Shown: piece after piece, positions 1 to 12,058 of the stretch
How the letters are laid out: each line of letters starts with the position of its first letter
Numbering within the stretch: position 1 is the stretch's first letter
Assembly: GCA_022414725.1 (NCBI GenBank)
Contig: CM039462.1
Span: 36,756,605-36,820,604 of the forward strand
Direction of reading: 5' to 3'
Source of the DNA: Microglena sp. YARC
Lineage: Eukaryota > Chlorophyta > Chlorophyceae > Chlamydomonadales > Chlamydomonadaceae
Length of the DNA stretch: 64,000 nt
Position numbers and translations under genes: made by a program
The notes under the pieces: model-generated
The model's input: the letters and a program-made list of their open reading frames with translations, nothing else
Told to the model about the DNA's origin: nothing
The model's database searches: none

Positions 1-1380
1 CGCCGATAGCGTCGATCTTGTCCAGTGCGTCCGTGATGGGCTCGAAGTGGTGCTTGACGTTAGAATCGGACTCCATTGTGCTGAAACCGATGATGTTGCT
101 GGTGGCGATCACGTTGCCATTGAAATATCCATCGCCCACAACATGCAATCTGGCTTCGGGTGCGTTTGTACCAAAACCAACGTTTCCGTTATCCAAAATA
201 GTTACACGCGACACACCCCCGGTGCTGATCCCAATTGTATCCGCACCAACTCTGTACAAACCGGTGTTTGAATCAGACGTGAATGTAATGGACGGAAACC
301 CAACCGTTCCGTCATCAAAGCCACCGCCCACCTTAAATGGTACTCCGTTCTGGTATATCCCTCCTACGATGTTCAGGTTGCTCATCGTAGCATTATCGCT
401 CAACACGTTGCTCCCGGTTCCTGTGCTCGCTGAGACACCGGTGCCGCCCATGGTCACTCCAAGAACGCCTGTAGATATGTTACCAGCGTTTGCCGCGAAG
501 GTCTCGGTGGCGATTGGGACAAGGAAACCTTGAAGGCCCATGACGAACTTGTCGTCGGACTCCCTAAAGAGGAGCTGGTAGTCCAGCTCGTCTCCCCTGT
601 CTATGGTGATACCTGAAAGGCCCTTTGTGACACCGGGTCCGACCTCGCCGGAGTTGAGCAAGATAATGTTATCCTCCACAGTTACGGTCTGGGTGTTCAC
701 GGTGAAATTGGACCCGCTGACGGTCAGGTTTCCGCTCACGTTCAGGTTGTTTGAGACCGTGGTGAGGGGCGCGGTAATGACCACCTCCTTGGTCGCACCG
801 AATTGCACGGTGCCACCGGCACCGCTCGACTGGATGTCCACAACCTTATTGAGTCCGGTGACCTGCATGTTCACTCCTCCGCCGGACACCACGTTGACTC
901 CGCTTTCGGATACCAAAGAGGTCTCGCCCACGCCGGTGGTCGTAATCGAGATGCCTTGACCAGGGTCCGCGCGGATGGCCACTGTCTGGTCATCCGTTCC
1001 GAGCACGGGTGTGTCCCCGATGTACAATGTGTTCGAGGATATGTGCAGCGTGTCGATCCACGCCTCCTTGAAGTGCATGGTCGATGACCCTATGTACTGC
1101 GTAGCGTTTGTGGAAGGAATAATGTTCGAGGACACCAAGAGATCACCCATCACACTCACGGTGTTGGAAACGCGCACCAGCTCTGCTCCCCCGGCAACCA
1201 CACCTAGCGTCCCCACACTTGGATTGAACAAACCGGTGTCAGTAGCGTTAGAGAAAGATATGGTTGGAAGTCCTGAAGTGCCTGAAGCTGCTCTTATACC
1301 GACAGAGGAGGGTAGGGGGCGTGCACAATATTAGAAGTTGCTTCAGAACTAATATATACTTCTGAAAACTTGATCATCAT
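1..1380 (-). CDS. fibre-like structural protein, N-terminal part (runs off left edge)
   Basis: The minus strand encodes a protein closely paralogous to the one at 24843-27293: the same blocks occur in the same order, including a TNATQY / MHFKEAWID segment, an IRADPGQGI segment and a QTVTVEDNI segment. The family is rich in Gly/Ser/Thr/Val with short beta-type repeats, as in viral fibres that end in an S74 chaperone; that end would lie left of the window. The likely start is the ATG at 1378-1380, because the first ~45 residues (KFSEVYISSEATSNIV) match the N-terminus of the RCC1 fibre gene at 33604 (RLSEIYAKSQSTSNII). From this ATG the frame meets a TAA at 1294-1296; one extra C in the C5 run at 1315-1319 (complement) would restore the long frame. 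Adhesion or host attachment is inferred from family resemblance only. Confidence 0.7.
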
Positions 1381-1598
1381 CTCTTTAAAGGTTTTTGAAA
1401 AAAAAAATGGCCAGGGCATGTAATCTGCCATTCTCGGCGCTTGCTATCCTGTAACATCCACACCCATTGGGACCATGCTGACTTTGAAATACTCCAAGCA
1501 GTACAATTTTTTCCGCCCCGAATGAACGCCCAAGAGCATTCATCCCACATTCAGCTGCTTTAGCCCCTCAAGTCGATCGCTTTCCAATCTCTCGAGAC

Positions 1599-3776
1599 TC
1601 ACGTCCGGGGACAACAACGCCGTGTGAGATCTGCGCCTGGAGGTCCTCGATCTTTTTTTGCTTGTTCCTGCATCGCGCTCACTAGGTACGCGATAATGCC
1701 TACATAGTTCAAACCCACTGACCCGACCGGCGCATTGCCAAGCGTGTTGTCGTCATCGATCTCAAAGTCTCTAGGGAGTGAGATGAGGTGACGCATCTCC
1801 GGGACCTCGCTGAACACCTCCTGTGCTATGAACCCCGCCTCCACCACGCCACGGTGGGTGTACGTGCAAGGACGCAGCCTCCGCAAAATGTCCGCAGACG
1901 AGGTACCCAAAAGATCCGAGCGATTCGTCTTCTGGCGCCCGTCCGACGTGGACTGAATCGGCACACCGTTCACACGCACAAGACCGCCTGCAGGGTTCAG
2001 ATCCAAGGCGACGCCAACGTCGGACACCTGCATCACGCCACCCCCCTCGCCACCTAGAATCACCAAGTCCCCACCCCCGCTCTCCAAACGCATTCCCGTG
2101 TAACTCGGCAACGGAGCTACAGGCGGCCTCGATATAGAGGATCCAAACGCCGCCTGCACGAGGTCCGACGGTGCATCTCCACTGACGGTCAGTGGGAAAC
2201 GCGAATCACCGTCGTTTGCAAGCACAAGCACCCCCCCAGAAGCGTCCACGCTAGCCCTTAACTTCTGGCCAGCGTGCAACTTTATAGACTCGGACAAACG
2301 CAGGAACGTCCCAACGGTGCGGTCGCGCGTCTCCATACCGTCTGCGTACACCCACGCCGCGTCCACCAGACTCTGCCCCCCCCCGACCTCACCCATCTGC
2401 GCACGCCCGTAGTACCGCTGGGCTGTGTCCGGATGCGATAAGCCTTTAAACAATAGACGCGGGTCCTCATCGTCCGCATAAGTCCCTCCGACCAGAGAGA
2501 AGCCGCGCCCGTCATCCCTGAAAACAATCTGACCGACCTCGGTCAGCGCGTTGTCTGAAAGCCGGACGGGTGGACCCAAAGGTGCCATGGAGACGGGGCC
2601 ATCTAAAAATACCGAACCACGTACCGACATCGATCGATTCACAAACAAGTCGCCATCCACGACAAGTTCCTCGTTGAAAGCGGAGGGCGCCTCGAACGAG
2701 GTGGGACCCAGGAAACACGAACTTCCCAGCACGCGACAGTCCCGCTCGGCCACTATATCAGATGAAATTCGCACTCTCCCCAAGGTGCTCCGAAGGTGGA
2801 CATCTCCCGAGGCCACGATTCCAACGTCCGCGTCAGGGGCTGCCAACACAAGGCCCGCGCCCCCCACAGACGGGGAAAAAACCTGCCGGTTCCCGGACAG
2901 GTACACGCCACCGAGCGCCTCCATCGCCGCGCCAGGGAGCTTGAGAGAAGACGAATGACCGGGAAGCTGCAATGCCAGAACACCCCCACCACCGGTACCG
3001 GAACATAAGTGTTCGATAGAAAATGAACGATTGCCGCTGTAGCTGCTGCTACTGCATCCTATCCGTACAGCACGTGGATCTACAATATCATTAATAGATA
3101 CCATCAACATGAACAACCCAGAATCAGCGATGCCCACCGCTATGATCGCTCTGTCCAACGAACAGTTGTGCAGGGACACGACATTCATCCAAGCTGAAGT
3201 ACAAGTACTTCTGTTATTATCGCAACCGATCACTGCAACAGCGTTCTCAGGTACCTCCAATTGATCGGATCCCGCAAGCCACACTAGCCCAGGAAAGGAT
3301 GAATCACCACGAATCGACAGGAGTAGCGAACTTGCAAGGCGCACATCCGAGTACGTTCCGAGCACGGCGTTGCACATACCTCTGAACATGAGCGCGTTGC
3401 CAGGTGTCCTCGGGGAGGACTGGGATGCTACCACCACGTTCTCCCCAGACGCGGGAAGTGCTACGACCGATGAGGACAAAGACTGGTCAAACGTCACCAT
3501 CTCGAAATGTGTGGAAAACGTACCGAAATGCAGGGCCACAAGAAGCGACTCATCTTCTTCGTCGAATAGGCAATCGACGGATAAAGCAGCACCCACTTTC
3601 CTCGACCATACGATATCGCTTGCCCCAGCAGGCAAAACAGCCCATACGACGCCCCCGTCACCGGAAAGGGAGACGTCGTCGACCACCAAAGCTGACGCAT
3701 TGACGCAGTCTCTGACCCAAACGGATCCACTTGCCTGGATGCTCAACACGAACAAATCGGGACGAACAGGCAACCC
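1599..3776 (-). CDS. C-terminal part of giant fibre protein with peptidase S74 (intramolecular chaperone) domain
   Basis: This is a 724-residue open frame whose last ~110 residues form an S74 domain: TSDGRQKTNRSDLL, then ILRRLRPCTYTHRG, GFIAQEVFSEVPE and LNYVGIIAYLVSAMQEQ. In phage and giant-virus tail or fibre proteins this domain helps trimer folding and is then released by self-cleavage at the Ser of the SDxRxK motif, which is present. The preceding ~600 residues are Gly/Ser/Val-rich beta-type sequence. It has no ATG near its 5' end; it follows, in the same frame, an upstream coding stretch after a TAA at 3777-3779. I read it as the 3' part of the gene that starts at 7421, split by a nonsense codon (real or an error). 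A separate gene using an internal start is possible. Confidence 0.75.
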   Translation of the reverse strand, partial: GLPVRPDLFVLSIQASGSVWVRDCVNASALVVDDVSLSGDGGVVWAVLPAGASDIVWSRKVGAALSVDCLFDEEDESLLVALHFGTFSTHFEMVTFDQSLSSSVVALPASGENVVVASQSSPRTPGNALMFRGMCNAVLGTYSDVRLASSLLLSIRGDSSFPGLVWLAGSDQLEVPENAVAVIGCDNNRSTCTSAWMNVVSLHNCSLDRAIIAVGIADSGLFMLMVSINDIVDPRAVRIGCSSSSYSGNRSFSIEHLCSGTGGGGVLALQLPGHSSSLKLPGAAMEALGGVYLSGNRQVFSPSVGGAGLVLAAPDADVGIVASGDVHLRSTLGRVRISSDIVAERDCRVLGSSCFLGPTSFEAPSAFNEELVVDGDLFVNRSMSVRGSVFLDGPVSMAPLGPPVRLSDNALTEVGQIVFRDDGRGFSLVGGTYADDEDPRLLFKGLSHPDTAQRYYGRAQMGEVGGGQSLVDAAWVYADGMETRDRTVGTFLRLSESIKLHAGQKLRASVDASGGVLVLANDGDSRFPLTVSGDAPSDLVQAAFGSSISRPPVAPLPSYTGMRLESGGGDLVILGGEGGGVMQVSDVGVALDLNPAGGLVRVNGVPIQSTSDGRQKTNRSDLLGTSSADILRRLRPCTYTHRGVVEAGFIAQEVFSEVPEMRHLISLPRDFEIDDDNTLGNAPVGSVGLNYVGIIAYLVSAMQEQAKKDRGPPGADLTRRCCPRT

Positions 3777-6700
3777 TTAGGTCCATGTATGCAGCGGAGG
3801 CGGTACCGAGAGAGCGCGCCCCCAACTGACCTCATCGAAAGATATCGAGAGAACGACGCTTGTATGAAGAGAAGTGTTCGCTGGAGGGATCAGAGTAAAC
3901 GGGTGTGCGGCGCCAGTTTTCTTCCATCGGACTTGGCCTTCTCCGTAGTACCCTCCTCTTGTTTTGAACATCAGCACAAGGTGATCGGGGTCCGTCTCCC
4001 AGATCCCTCCGCCCTCGCTACCCTCGATGATGGAGCCCCCTCCGTCATCAGCGACCACCACCTCCAGTACGGCCTCCATGCTTTCTACGTAGGGGGACTT
4101 GTCCGCCAACTTCACTCGCCAGAGGGTGACGGCGGCCTCCGTTCTCGGGTCCTCCTCCTCCCACGTCCAGATGTCTCCAGGCAATACAGCGACCCGGATC
4201 GCACCGCTGGCCGCGACGAGGATGTCTACGACGACGTGCCGCGATGACGATGAAGAAAGGGAGTACCCGAGGACGGAGTCCGCGCCGCCTATCGCGAGCG
4301 TGACTTCTCCTGGTAAGTGTAGATTGAAAAGGCTGCTCGCTTCATCCTTCACCAATCGCGTCGAGGATGAACCTATGTGATGGCACCTATGCCCCCGCAT
4401 GCACGTCCGCCCATGGCAGGCCGTGATTGCGGTCGACCATCGGAAGCGATGCATCGTTCCACGTCAGGTCGGAGATGGCGGTGCCGAGGAGACGACCGTC
4501 TTGTAAGTACAGTTGATCCCTACAGGCGATGGATGCCCAGGGAACCTCGGGTGTGCCCAGCATCCCGTGACCGCAAGGCGAACTCACGGTGTTCCAGTCG
4601 AGTACAAGAAGCGCGTTCGAGTCCTCTCTGTTCACGGAGTCCAGGTTGCTTGTAGAGTCCAAGTCCAGGTTGCTTGCAGAGTCCAAGTCCACGTTACTTC
4701 CGTAGTTATTTACGAACGATAGACGACCTCCTATGGTTACGTAAGTGTTGGAGTCGCGGATCAGGACCGTGTCCCGGTGGGCGTCTGGCATTACCAGAGG
4801 GCCAGCCATGAAGTCCCCGTTATCGATGATAAAGGCGTGTTGCGAGGACGTGTGTCTGAATTCTCCAGCGAAACGTAGAGATCCTCCTGTGCTGAGCGTT
4901 CCGTCCGAGCCGGAGATGCTCGCCACCTCATCGGAATTGGAGAGGCATCTGCCCGCCTCAAAACTGAAGGAGGCCTCGGGACCCTCTACACGCATCGTGA
5001 GTGCCGCAGGTGAGATCCCGAACCCGCGAAACTCGTGCTCGTTAGGAAGGTAAGGATCATTATCAAAAAGGACGACTGTGCGAGGCTCTAACGCGTTTCC
5101 AACATGCAAGGCCGCCGATGGCGTCCCAACCAACCTCACCCCCACCGAGCCCGCGTGAGACACACTCAGTGTCGGGGCCACCTCATCTCCTACTGAAAAT
5201 AGAAGGTCCGATGCAAGCACCGACTCTGACGCTAGTAAACGCACTAGGTCCACCTGCACGGATGTCGAGAAGACCACCGGGAAGCGTGGCACGAGATGCC
5301 ATACGCGTTACCACCAACCTTACAGCGACGAGAGGCAAGATACCTGCACCTCTAGGGAGCGTGTACCACATCCCTTCCCCTCTTCCTAAAAAGGGCGACT
5401 GCGACGCACGGAAATAGAGATTGCGCCAACCGGCATCCCCTTCCGGGAGCCCGAGAATCGCGAAGTCGTCCGGCATGTAGTTCATGGAAGAGCACGCGAT
5501 GAACACAGAGTGCACGTAAAGCACGCTAGGGAAATTCAGCTGCACCCACTCGCCATGCACTGATATTGGGGCATCTCCCACCAGCGACAGAGTGTTCGTG
5601 AACGCGGACTCGCTAGTCGGCGCACCAGAGTCCGATGTGTAGGAGCCCAGCTTTGATATCCAGCTTGTCGCGAGAGGGGTATCAGAAAACGCTTGGTAGG
5701 GGGAAGACCAACTGTCAGGTGCATATGTTGACGAGGACGTCGCTTCGAATCCGGGTGTAAGGGCGAACTCGGGACCCTCGGGTATGATTCTCGCCGCATC
5801 CGGACCGGTGCGCACGCGAACTACCGATCCGATGTCTATTTCCGCGGCAGTTGACCCGCGTATCATTAACCCTTTGGTAGCCACAAGCGATGCTTCGGAT
5901 CCAGCCGCATCAGGGTATATATTGAGTTTGACGCTCTCGTCTGTGTCGTTGATCAGCATCAGACTCATGACGTCCCCTGCGTTTGAGGCGTGATTCGTCA
6001 TCTTGATGCACTCGACGGGTTCGTTCGTGTAGTAGTCTCGCACGATACTCTGTGTGTCGTTGATCGATCGTTGGTACGCCTCCGTGGCTGCGTACAACGC
6101 CTCTGTTACCAGTACGGTCGCGTTGGTCACGCGAATGTCAATATTCGAATTGACTGCGGCAAAGAGGGATGCCGATACTGCAAACGTTCGAGGAGTACGC
6201 ATCGAGAAGTTGGTTTCTCGACGCGCTATTTGTACAACCCCCTTTGCACGAAGAGGCCGTTGGAAGGTTGCAGTAATGGTTAGCGAACACCGTGCCTGCC
6301 TCCACGTTGCCCGTCGGGATGCGTAGACACTCGACTTGTCTGAAGTCTACATCCGGTCCCGACACCACCAGGCTCCCTGCGACGCTTAGCGGGCCTGAGA
6401 CGTCAACGCTGGGTGCGAACAGCTTTCCCTCGTGAAGCGTCATCCCCACGCCTGGCTCTATGTCAAGGAACGAAGCCCCCACTTCCTGCGCCCGCCATGT
6501 GTAGCGCTGAGAGGGGAACTCAGTTCCCCCGCCGGTGTGGAATAACATGCGGTCTGTTCCATCTGCGCTCTGGAGCCACATGTCCGTCTGCCACATGCCG
6601 TCGGAGGGCAGTTGGATGCTGTTGTTGGAAGTGCTCGTGTTTCCACCATACCCTTCCATGACGGATAGGGTCGTGTTCAGAGTCGCGAGCTTCGTTTGCA

Positions 6701-7421
6701 CGTAGTTGCTGAGCTGCACGTACGCCATGTTGAGGGCGTACGCAGACGGGGGTTGGTCCATGTACGCGCATCTGAAGTCCACAGGAAGGTTGCAGTACGT
6801 GTACGCCATGAGCGATCCTGCGACGACGTCCGCGCACGCGATGGACCCCATTTGCATGGTCTCGGAGCCGGTGGGGATCATGGACCCATAATACGATTCA
6901 TTGTTGGCACCGCCTGTGGATGCGGATGCGACCCTCGATACGATGAGATTGCTGAGCGTGACATACGCGGTAGCTAGAGCGTTGGCTGTCGGTGGGAGTA
7001 TGAGGGAGTTGGTTATGAAGTCGTCCACGAGGTTGTCGAAGTTTGTAGCGCTTATCGCCCCGTTCTGCACAACAAGACTATCTCTCACGATCAGGTTGCT
7101 TTGCATGTGTGCGGTGGTTCGGAAGAGAACGTCCGTCTGTGAGATGCGAAGAGCGTCGTTCGATTGGACACCCAGCGTAAGGGTGGCGCCTACATCCGGA
7201 TGCGAAGGATCGCCCGCTCGCAGTACTGCGCTGTGCTTGCCGTCTGCGACCTCGGTTGCTGTGAAGAAGACGTCGTCTCCGTGCCTGAGAGCGAGAGCTG
7301 CGTTTCCTGGAGTAGCGATAGCTGGGTCCATAACGATCCCGAAGGTGGGTGCCTCCGTGTGTATGACAGGGTTGTTTCCCACCATTCGAAGGTGCACATT
7401 GTCTGTGCTGCTGCTGCTCAT
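3777..7421 (-). pseudogene. giant fibre-like protein, N-terminal and middle parts, frame-broken
   Basis: Four overlapping minus-strand coding stretches follow one another in different frames: 7421-6138, 6202-5183, 5292-4387 and 4454-3777. They keep one composition and together with 1599-3776 would give a protein of about 1,900 residues. It starts at the ATG at 7419-7421 with a Ser-rich N-terminus. The second stretch holds a region resembling a discoidin/F5-8C-like beta sandwich (around 5700-5400, with ESAFTNTLS and HGEWVQLNFP); that call is tentative. Frame changes fall near 6170, 5240 and 4420, and an in-frame TAA ends the fourth stretch. The breaks may be sequencing indels, since the neighbouring capping-enzyme gene is broken in the same way. 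The role is probably a surface fibre, from the S74 end. Confidence 0.6.
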
Positions 7422-7528
7422 GTTGTGCTGCTGCTGATGCTGTTACTACCTTTACTGGAATTTAAAATTTTCCGTAACAGAGTATAAATGGGGTTTGTGT
7501 AAATGACGTTCAACAATACCTTCCAATC
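7422..7528. promoter_or_regulatory. divergent intergenic promoter region
   Basis: The 107 bases between the divergent fibre gene (start 7421, minus) and capping-enzyme gene (start 7529, plus) hold an AT-rich core AATTTAAAATTTT at 7458-7470 and a TATA-like GTATAAATGG about 45 bases before the plus-strand ATG. A CTG/CAG-rich stretch covers the beginning of the fibre frame. Promoter function is inferred from position and composition only. Confidence 0.45.
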
Positions 7529-8293
7529 ATGAAGATCGACAAGGTCTCTTGGGATGCTTTGTCTGCCCTCGTCGGTAAGCGTCCCACCTCTGGCGGCGGG
7601 CATGCAACGGAACTTGAGGCATCTTACGTGCATCCGTCCACCCACCTTAGACATCAGCACTATCGTGTCCCTGACAGGCGCATCGCCATGCGCGCGATCG
7701 ATCTCATGCGTACCCGGTATCCCGCCATGCCTGTGTCCGATACGCTCGACGTGTCCGTGAGGTCTGGGAGGAGTTTCCCTCGAGATGGAGCGCAACAAAT
7801 TAGGACGCGTCTGACATTGTCCCCTAATTCAGACGACGAGAAGGAGCGCATTTCGGCAATGGAGACGTTCGCCGAATCTCTCCTCGGGCGGCGCCCAAAC
7901 GCCACCGCCGTCACGGTCACCGAAAAGCGACTGATCGGATATGTGACCATTCCCGAGTACTCCATGCGCGTTAATCTGCGCGAAGAAACTGAAAGAACCG
8001 AGAGCGCAGGCCTGTCAAGTCCGTACGAGGTGATAAACTTCCGTTTGAAACGGCGGTTCAGTTTCGAGATGACTCCAATGTTCCGGCTCGACATCACGGC
8101 AGTCCGCTTTGCGGCGGTTCCCCAAGGAATGTACTCTAGCCAAGGAATGTATCATCAGCAGCAACGGGACTACACTGGGTGGTTCTCTCAACACGTATTG
8201 GGCGCTGCAGAGACGTACGAGTTCGAGGTAGAGTTGGTGAAATCTAGTCCGTCGGCGCCTGGTGACATTTCAGGTGTCCTCCGCCCCCAATGA
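7529..8293 (+). CDS. mRNA capping enzyme, RNA 5'-triphosphatase domain
   Basis: The 254-residue open frame starts with an ATG after the divergent promoter. Its C-terminal half has features of the metal-dependent tunnel-type (Cet1/poxvirus-like) RNA triphosphatase: a basic strand FRLKRRFSF, a strand RLDITAVR and a closing YEFEVELV strand with alternating Glu residues that bind metal in this family. These enzymes remove the gamma phosphate of nascent mRNA before guanylylation. The frame ends at 8291-8293, but coding resemblance continues directly into a guanylyltransferase and then a methyltransferase, so this is best seen as the first domain of a fused viral capping enzyme whose frame is broken here. 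Family identification rests on motif order, not on a database search. Confidence 0.72.
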   Translation: MKIDKVSWDALSALVGKRPTSGGGHATELEASYVHPSTHLRHQHYRVPDRRIAMRAIDLMRTRYPAMPVSDTLDVSVRSGRSFPRDGAQQIRTRLTLSPNSDDEKERISAMETFAESLLGRRPNATAVTVTEKRLIGYVTIPEYSMRVNLREETERTESAGLSSPYEVINFRLKRRFSFEMTPMFRLDITAVRFAAVPQGMYSSQGMYHQQQRDYTGWFSQHVLGAAETYEFEVELVKSSPSAPGDISGVLRPQ

Positions 8294-10582
8294 GAATGAT
8301 ACCATCGCTCGGGATTGATGCAATGTTTTTCGGGTCGTTTTGAAGGTGATCGACGATTCTGAGGTTGCGCTTTCTCTGAGCGAGAAGCATCGCGTGATGG
8401 AGATGTATTGGCGCCTACTGGCGCTAGGTGACGACGCCGGTGCGCAACACCACCCAACAACCCTAGTAGACGTCCGAATGGTCTCGTCGCCCCGAAACCA
8501 GCAACGCTGGACATGTCGAACCTCCTTTCTGGTGCGTCAGCTATCCCTGGAGCAGTTTCCATCACTGATAAACAAGTACACTGTCCACGGAGAAGGCAGA
8601 CGGAGAGCGGCGTCTCATGGTTGTGGGATGACGAAGGAGACGTCTCTTCACGCTAGACGACCGTCTCGTGTGCATTGCGTTCGCTACCAAATACAGCGCC
8701 TCCACGGAATACAGACAGTGTCTACTCGACGGAGAGTACGTCGTAGAGCCACACAGGGGATTCGGCATCACCTATATTCGCCGTGTTTGACGTATACGTC
8801 GGCCAACGGCAAGTCGGTCGCACATCTGCCGGGGCTCGTGGGATGCTTCTGCTCACACGAAGAAAAAGAAAAAATCCAATCCAAAGAGACGAGACCTGTA
8901 GACTGGAGTGGCGCGCACGCTCTCGCGGGGTTTACCCCAGCCATTCTTCGTCAAAGACCGTTCATGTTCTCCGTTGAGGATACCGATACATCATCAATAT
9001 TCCAGCACGCCGGCAGCTGTCCTCCCGGCGTCCGTGACTCAGGCTTGTATCCGTACCACTCGCGGCCTGGTCTTCCACCCTGCTGAACCTTCCAGTTGGA
9101 GGGACATTCGAGCGATGCCAAACGCCCAAGTTCGCTTTCCCGCATCCGAACGTGGCGAGAGGTGCTCAAGTGGAAGCCACCAGAAAGACAGCACCATCGA
9201 CTTCTTGTAAAGGTTTACTGATACTTCAGCGATTCCCAAGCTAGCGGATCATGAAACGGCGCCAATACGCCAACGCGTTGATCTGTTGGTTGGGTACAAC
9301 ACGGACGCTGTCGGTGGAAATGAACGCTGCACACGCGACCTGCGCTCGTTCTTGGAGGCTTCAGCCTCCGAGTGAGAAAACACAGAGGCGGTACTACCAT
9401 CCAAGACGCAGGGGTACCAGGCGCGTCCGGTTCGCATTCTTGGAACCGCCCATCAGCAGCAAAAATTCTCCTGCTATGGCGCCCCGCTGATCATACATAC
9501 TGCAATTCTCTCCGAGAACTCGAAGTGCGAAAAGCGGTGGGACCTCATCAGCGACGGTATGGTGGTAGAATTCGCCTACGCAAACGAGTCCTCTCGCCAT
9601 TCCTCCGGCCGAACTGGGTGGCCCAAGCGCATCCGTTACGAACAAGACGGAATCCGCTGCGGCTACTGGACGTGTGACAGCCACACAACTACGAGACAGC
9701 GATGAACGTGTGGCGCACGATCATGCACCCTGTTTACGAGGCGATCATATTACCGGCGAGGAGACCCTTGACGAGGCATCCGCTGCGCGCCGAACTTGTT
9801 ATCAAGTCTGTCTACTTCAAATTTAACGCGCATGCGCACAGACGAGGGCGGCATGGTTGGTTCAATACGCAAGTTTTCACAGCTAATGGTGAAAGCGCAC
9901 TTTGAATATCGAGCTTCGCTGGCGGCGTCGCGGCGCATGATTCGACTTCGCGTGGGCAAGGCGCGGTGATGTCTGCAGCAAGTGGATACGGCGCAGTGGG
10001 CGTCCAAGGTGGCTGGAAATCGACAAGTTCTTTTCGTCCAATCTGACAGACCCGGTTGCAACGGCGCGTACGCAACGCGCTCTGCAGACGCAAGGGTAGC
10101 TGAGTGGGCGAACAATGAAGAACCACCATTGTTCCGGAAATGCTTTTTTTTCCCATTCGATACCACTACTCCAATCTGACGAAACGCGGGAAGAATGGGA
10201 GGAGGGATGCAGTAGCCATTTCTGAATGCAGATCGCCTAATCGTAACGCCGCGCTGCACGGAAACATACGACAAAACGGAAAGAGGAACGCCACGGCCAA
10301 CGCAGTATGGCGAACTTCGCTAAGGAGGGCACGTTCGACCTCGCGAAGTGCATGTTCGCATTCCATTAACTTTTCGAGTCCCCCAGCACGTCTCTCCGGG
10401 CTCTGCGCAAACGTAGCCGCGGTGGCTAAGCCGGGTGGAACCTTCGTAGGCCATTTCACCAGACGGCGACGCTTATAGTGGAGGGCGCTCTCTAGTAAAA
10501 ATGTTTGGGGGGAAATTCGTTGGAAGGAAGGTCTTCAGTTGGAAGATTCATCCCGGGATCCTCGTTCTCTGGGAGGATACAA
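8294..10582 (+). pseudogene. mRNA capping enzyme, guanylyltransferase and cap N7-methyltransferase domains (frame-broken)
   Basis: Motifs of the nucleotidyltransferase superfamily appear in order but in shifting frames: KADGER with the catalytic Lys near 8593, LLDGEYVVE near 8722 followed by VFDVYV near 8783, TRGLVFHP near 9058, and LKWKP near 9165 with STIDFL at about 9190. Further on, FDLAKCMFAFH (near 10330) and VAKPGGTFVGHFT (near 10420) fit the cap N7-methyltransferase fold. Order TPase-GTase-MTase is that of poxvirus, asfarvirus and mimivirus capping enzymes. At least six single-base shifts are needed to read it through, and the 3' end runs into the N gap. Because the motifs themselves are intact, consensus errors are at least as likely as gene decay. 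Confidence 0.72.
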
Positions 10583-11582
10583 NNNNNNNNNNNNNNNNNN
10601 NNNNNNNNNNNNNNNNNNNNNNNNNNNNNNNNNNNNNNNNNNNNNNNNNNNNNNNNNNNNNNNNNNNNNNNNNNNNNNNNNNNNNNNNNNNNNNNNNNNN
10701 NNNNNNNNNNNNNNNNNNNNNNNNNNNNNNNNNNNNNNNNNNNNNNNNNNNNNNNNNNNNNNNNNNNNNNNNNNNNNNNNNNNNNNNNNNNNNNNNNNNN
10801 NNNNNNNNNNNNNNNNNNNNNNNNNNNNNNNNNNNNNNNNNNNNNNNNNNNNNNNNNNNNNNNNNNNNNNNNNNNNNNNNNNNNNNNNNNNNNNNNNNNN
10901 NNNNNNNNNNNNNNNNNNNNNNNNNNNNNNNNNNNNNNNNNNNNNNNNNNNNNNNNNNNNNNNNNNNNNNNNNNNNNNNNNNNNNNNNNNNNNNNNNNNN
11001 NNNNNNNNNNNNNNNNNNNNNNNNNNNNNNNNNNNNNNNNNNNNNNNNNNNNNNNNNNNNNNNNNNNNNNNNNNNNNNNNNNNNNNNNNNNNNNNNNNNN
11101 NNNNNNNNNNNNNNNNNNNNNNNNNNNNNNNNNNNNNNNNNNNNNNNNNNNNNNNNNNNNNNNNNNNNNNNNNNNNNNNNNNNNNNNNNNNNNNNNNNNN
11201 NNNNNNNNNNNNNNNNNNNNNNNNNNNNNNNNNNNNNNNNNNNNNNNNNNNNNNNNNNNNNNNNNNNNNNNNNNNNNNNNNNNNNNNNNNNNNNNNNNNN
11301 NNNNNNNNNNNNNNNNNNNNNNNNNNNNNNNNNNNNNNNNNNNNNNNNNNNNNNNNNNNNNNNNNNNNNNNNNNNNNNNNNNNNNNNNNNNNNNNNNNNN
11401 NNNNNNNNNNNNNNNNNNNNNNNNNNNNNNNNNNNNNNNNNNNNNNNNNNNNNNNNNNNNNNNNNNNNNNNNNNNNNNNNNNNNNNNNNNNNNNNNNNNN
11501 NNNNNNNNNNNNNNNNNNNNNNNNNNNNNNNNNNNNNNNNNNNNNNNNNNNNNNNNNNNNNNNNNNNNNNNNNNNNNNNNNN
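10583..11582. other. assembly gap of exactly 1000 N
   Basis: This is a run of 1000 N, which is typical of an arbitrary scaffold join. Linkage and distance between the left block (fibre and capping genes) and everything to the right therefore depend on the scaffolding. Open frames crossing it are meaningless. Confidence 0.99.
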
Positions 11583-12058
11583 CCCCACCCCTGCCTGCAA
11601 CAGACAATGTGCTCGACCTGGCGTCTTTTCCAAGTATCTGCCAAGGTGCTACGACGCCATTTCTGTGATGACGAAGACCAATGTTCTCTCTGCAGCCGTA
11701 ACTCTCCCCCACCCCTGCTGCAACAGACTATTGCTAGACCTTGCGTCTTCTCGAGATTCGGCCCAAGGTGCTTACGACGCCATTCTGTGATACGAAGACC
11801 GATGTTGTCTCTGCAGCCGTAACCTCCCCACCCCTGCTGCCAACAGACTATTCTAGACTGGCGTCTTCTCGAGTATGGCCAAGTGCTACGACGCCATTCT
11901 GTGATGACGAAGACCATGTTGCTACTCTGAGCCGTAACCGCCCTCACCCCTGCAACAACAGACTATGCTGCTCTCGACCGTGACGACGTCTTTTCGAGTA
12001 TCGGCCAAGGCTACACAGCCATTCTGTGATGACAAAGACCATGTTGTCTCAGCAGAAA
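11583..12058. repeat. degenerate tandem repeat, ~115-bp unit, about four copies
   Basis: Each unit contains CACCCCTGC..CAACAGACTAT, then GGCGTCTT..CGAGTAT, GCTACGACGCCATTCTGTG and GACGAAGACCATGTTGTCTC, ending in a CAGCCGTAACC-like segment. Unit lengths differ by small indels. The array starts at the N gap and probably extends into it, which may be why the assembly broke here. No coding capacity is supported. Confidence 0.8.

Noticed and set aside
10492..11983. Several open frames crossing the N gap
   Set aside because: They are held open only by unknown bases and carry no information.
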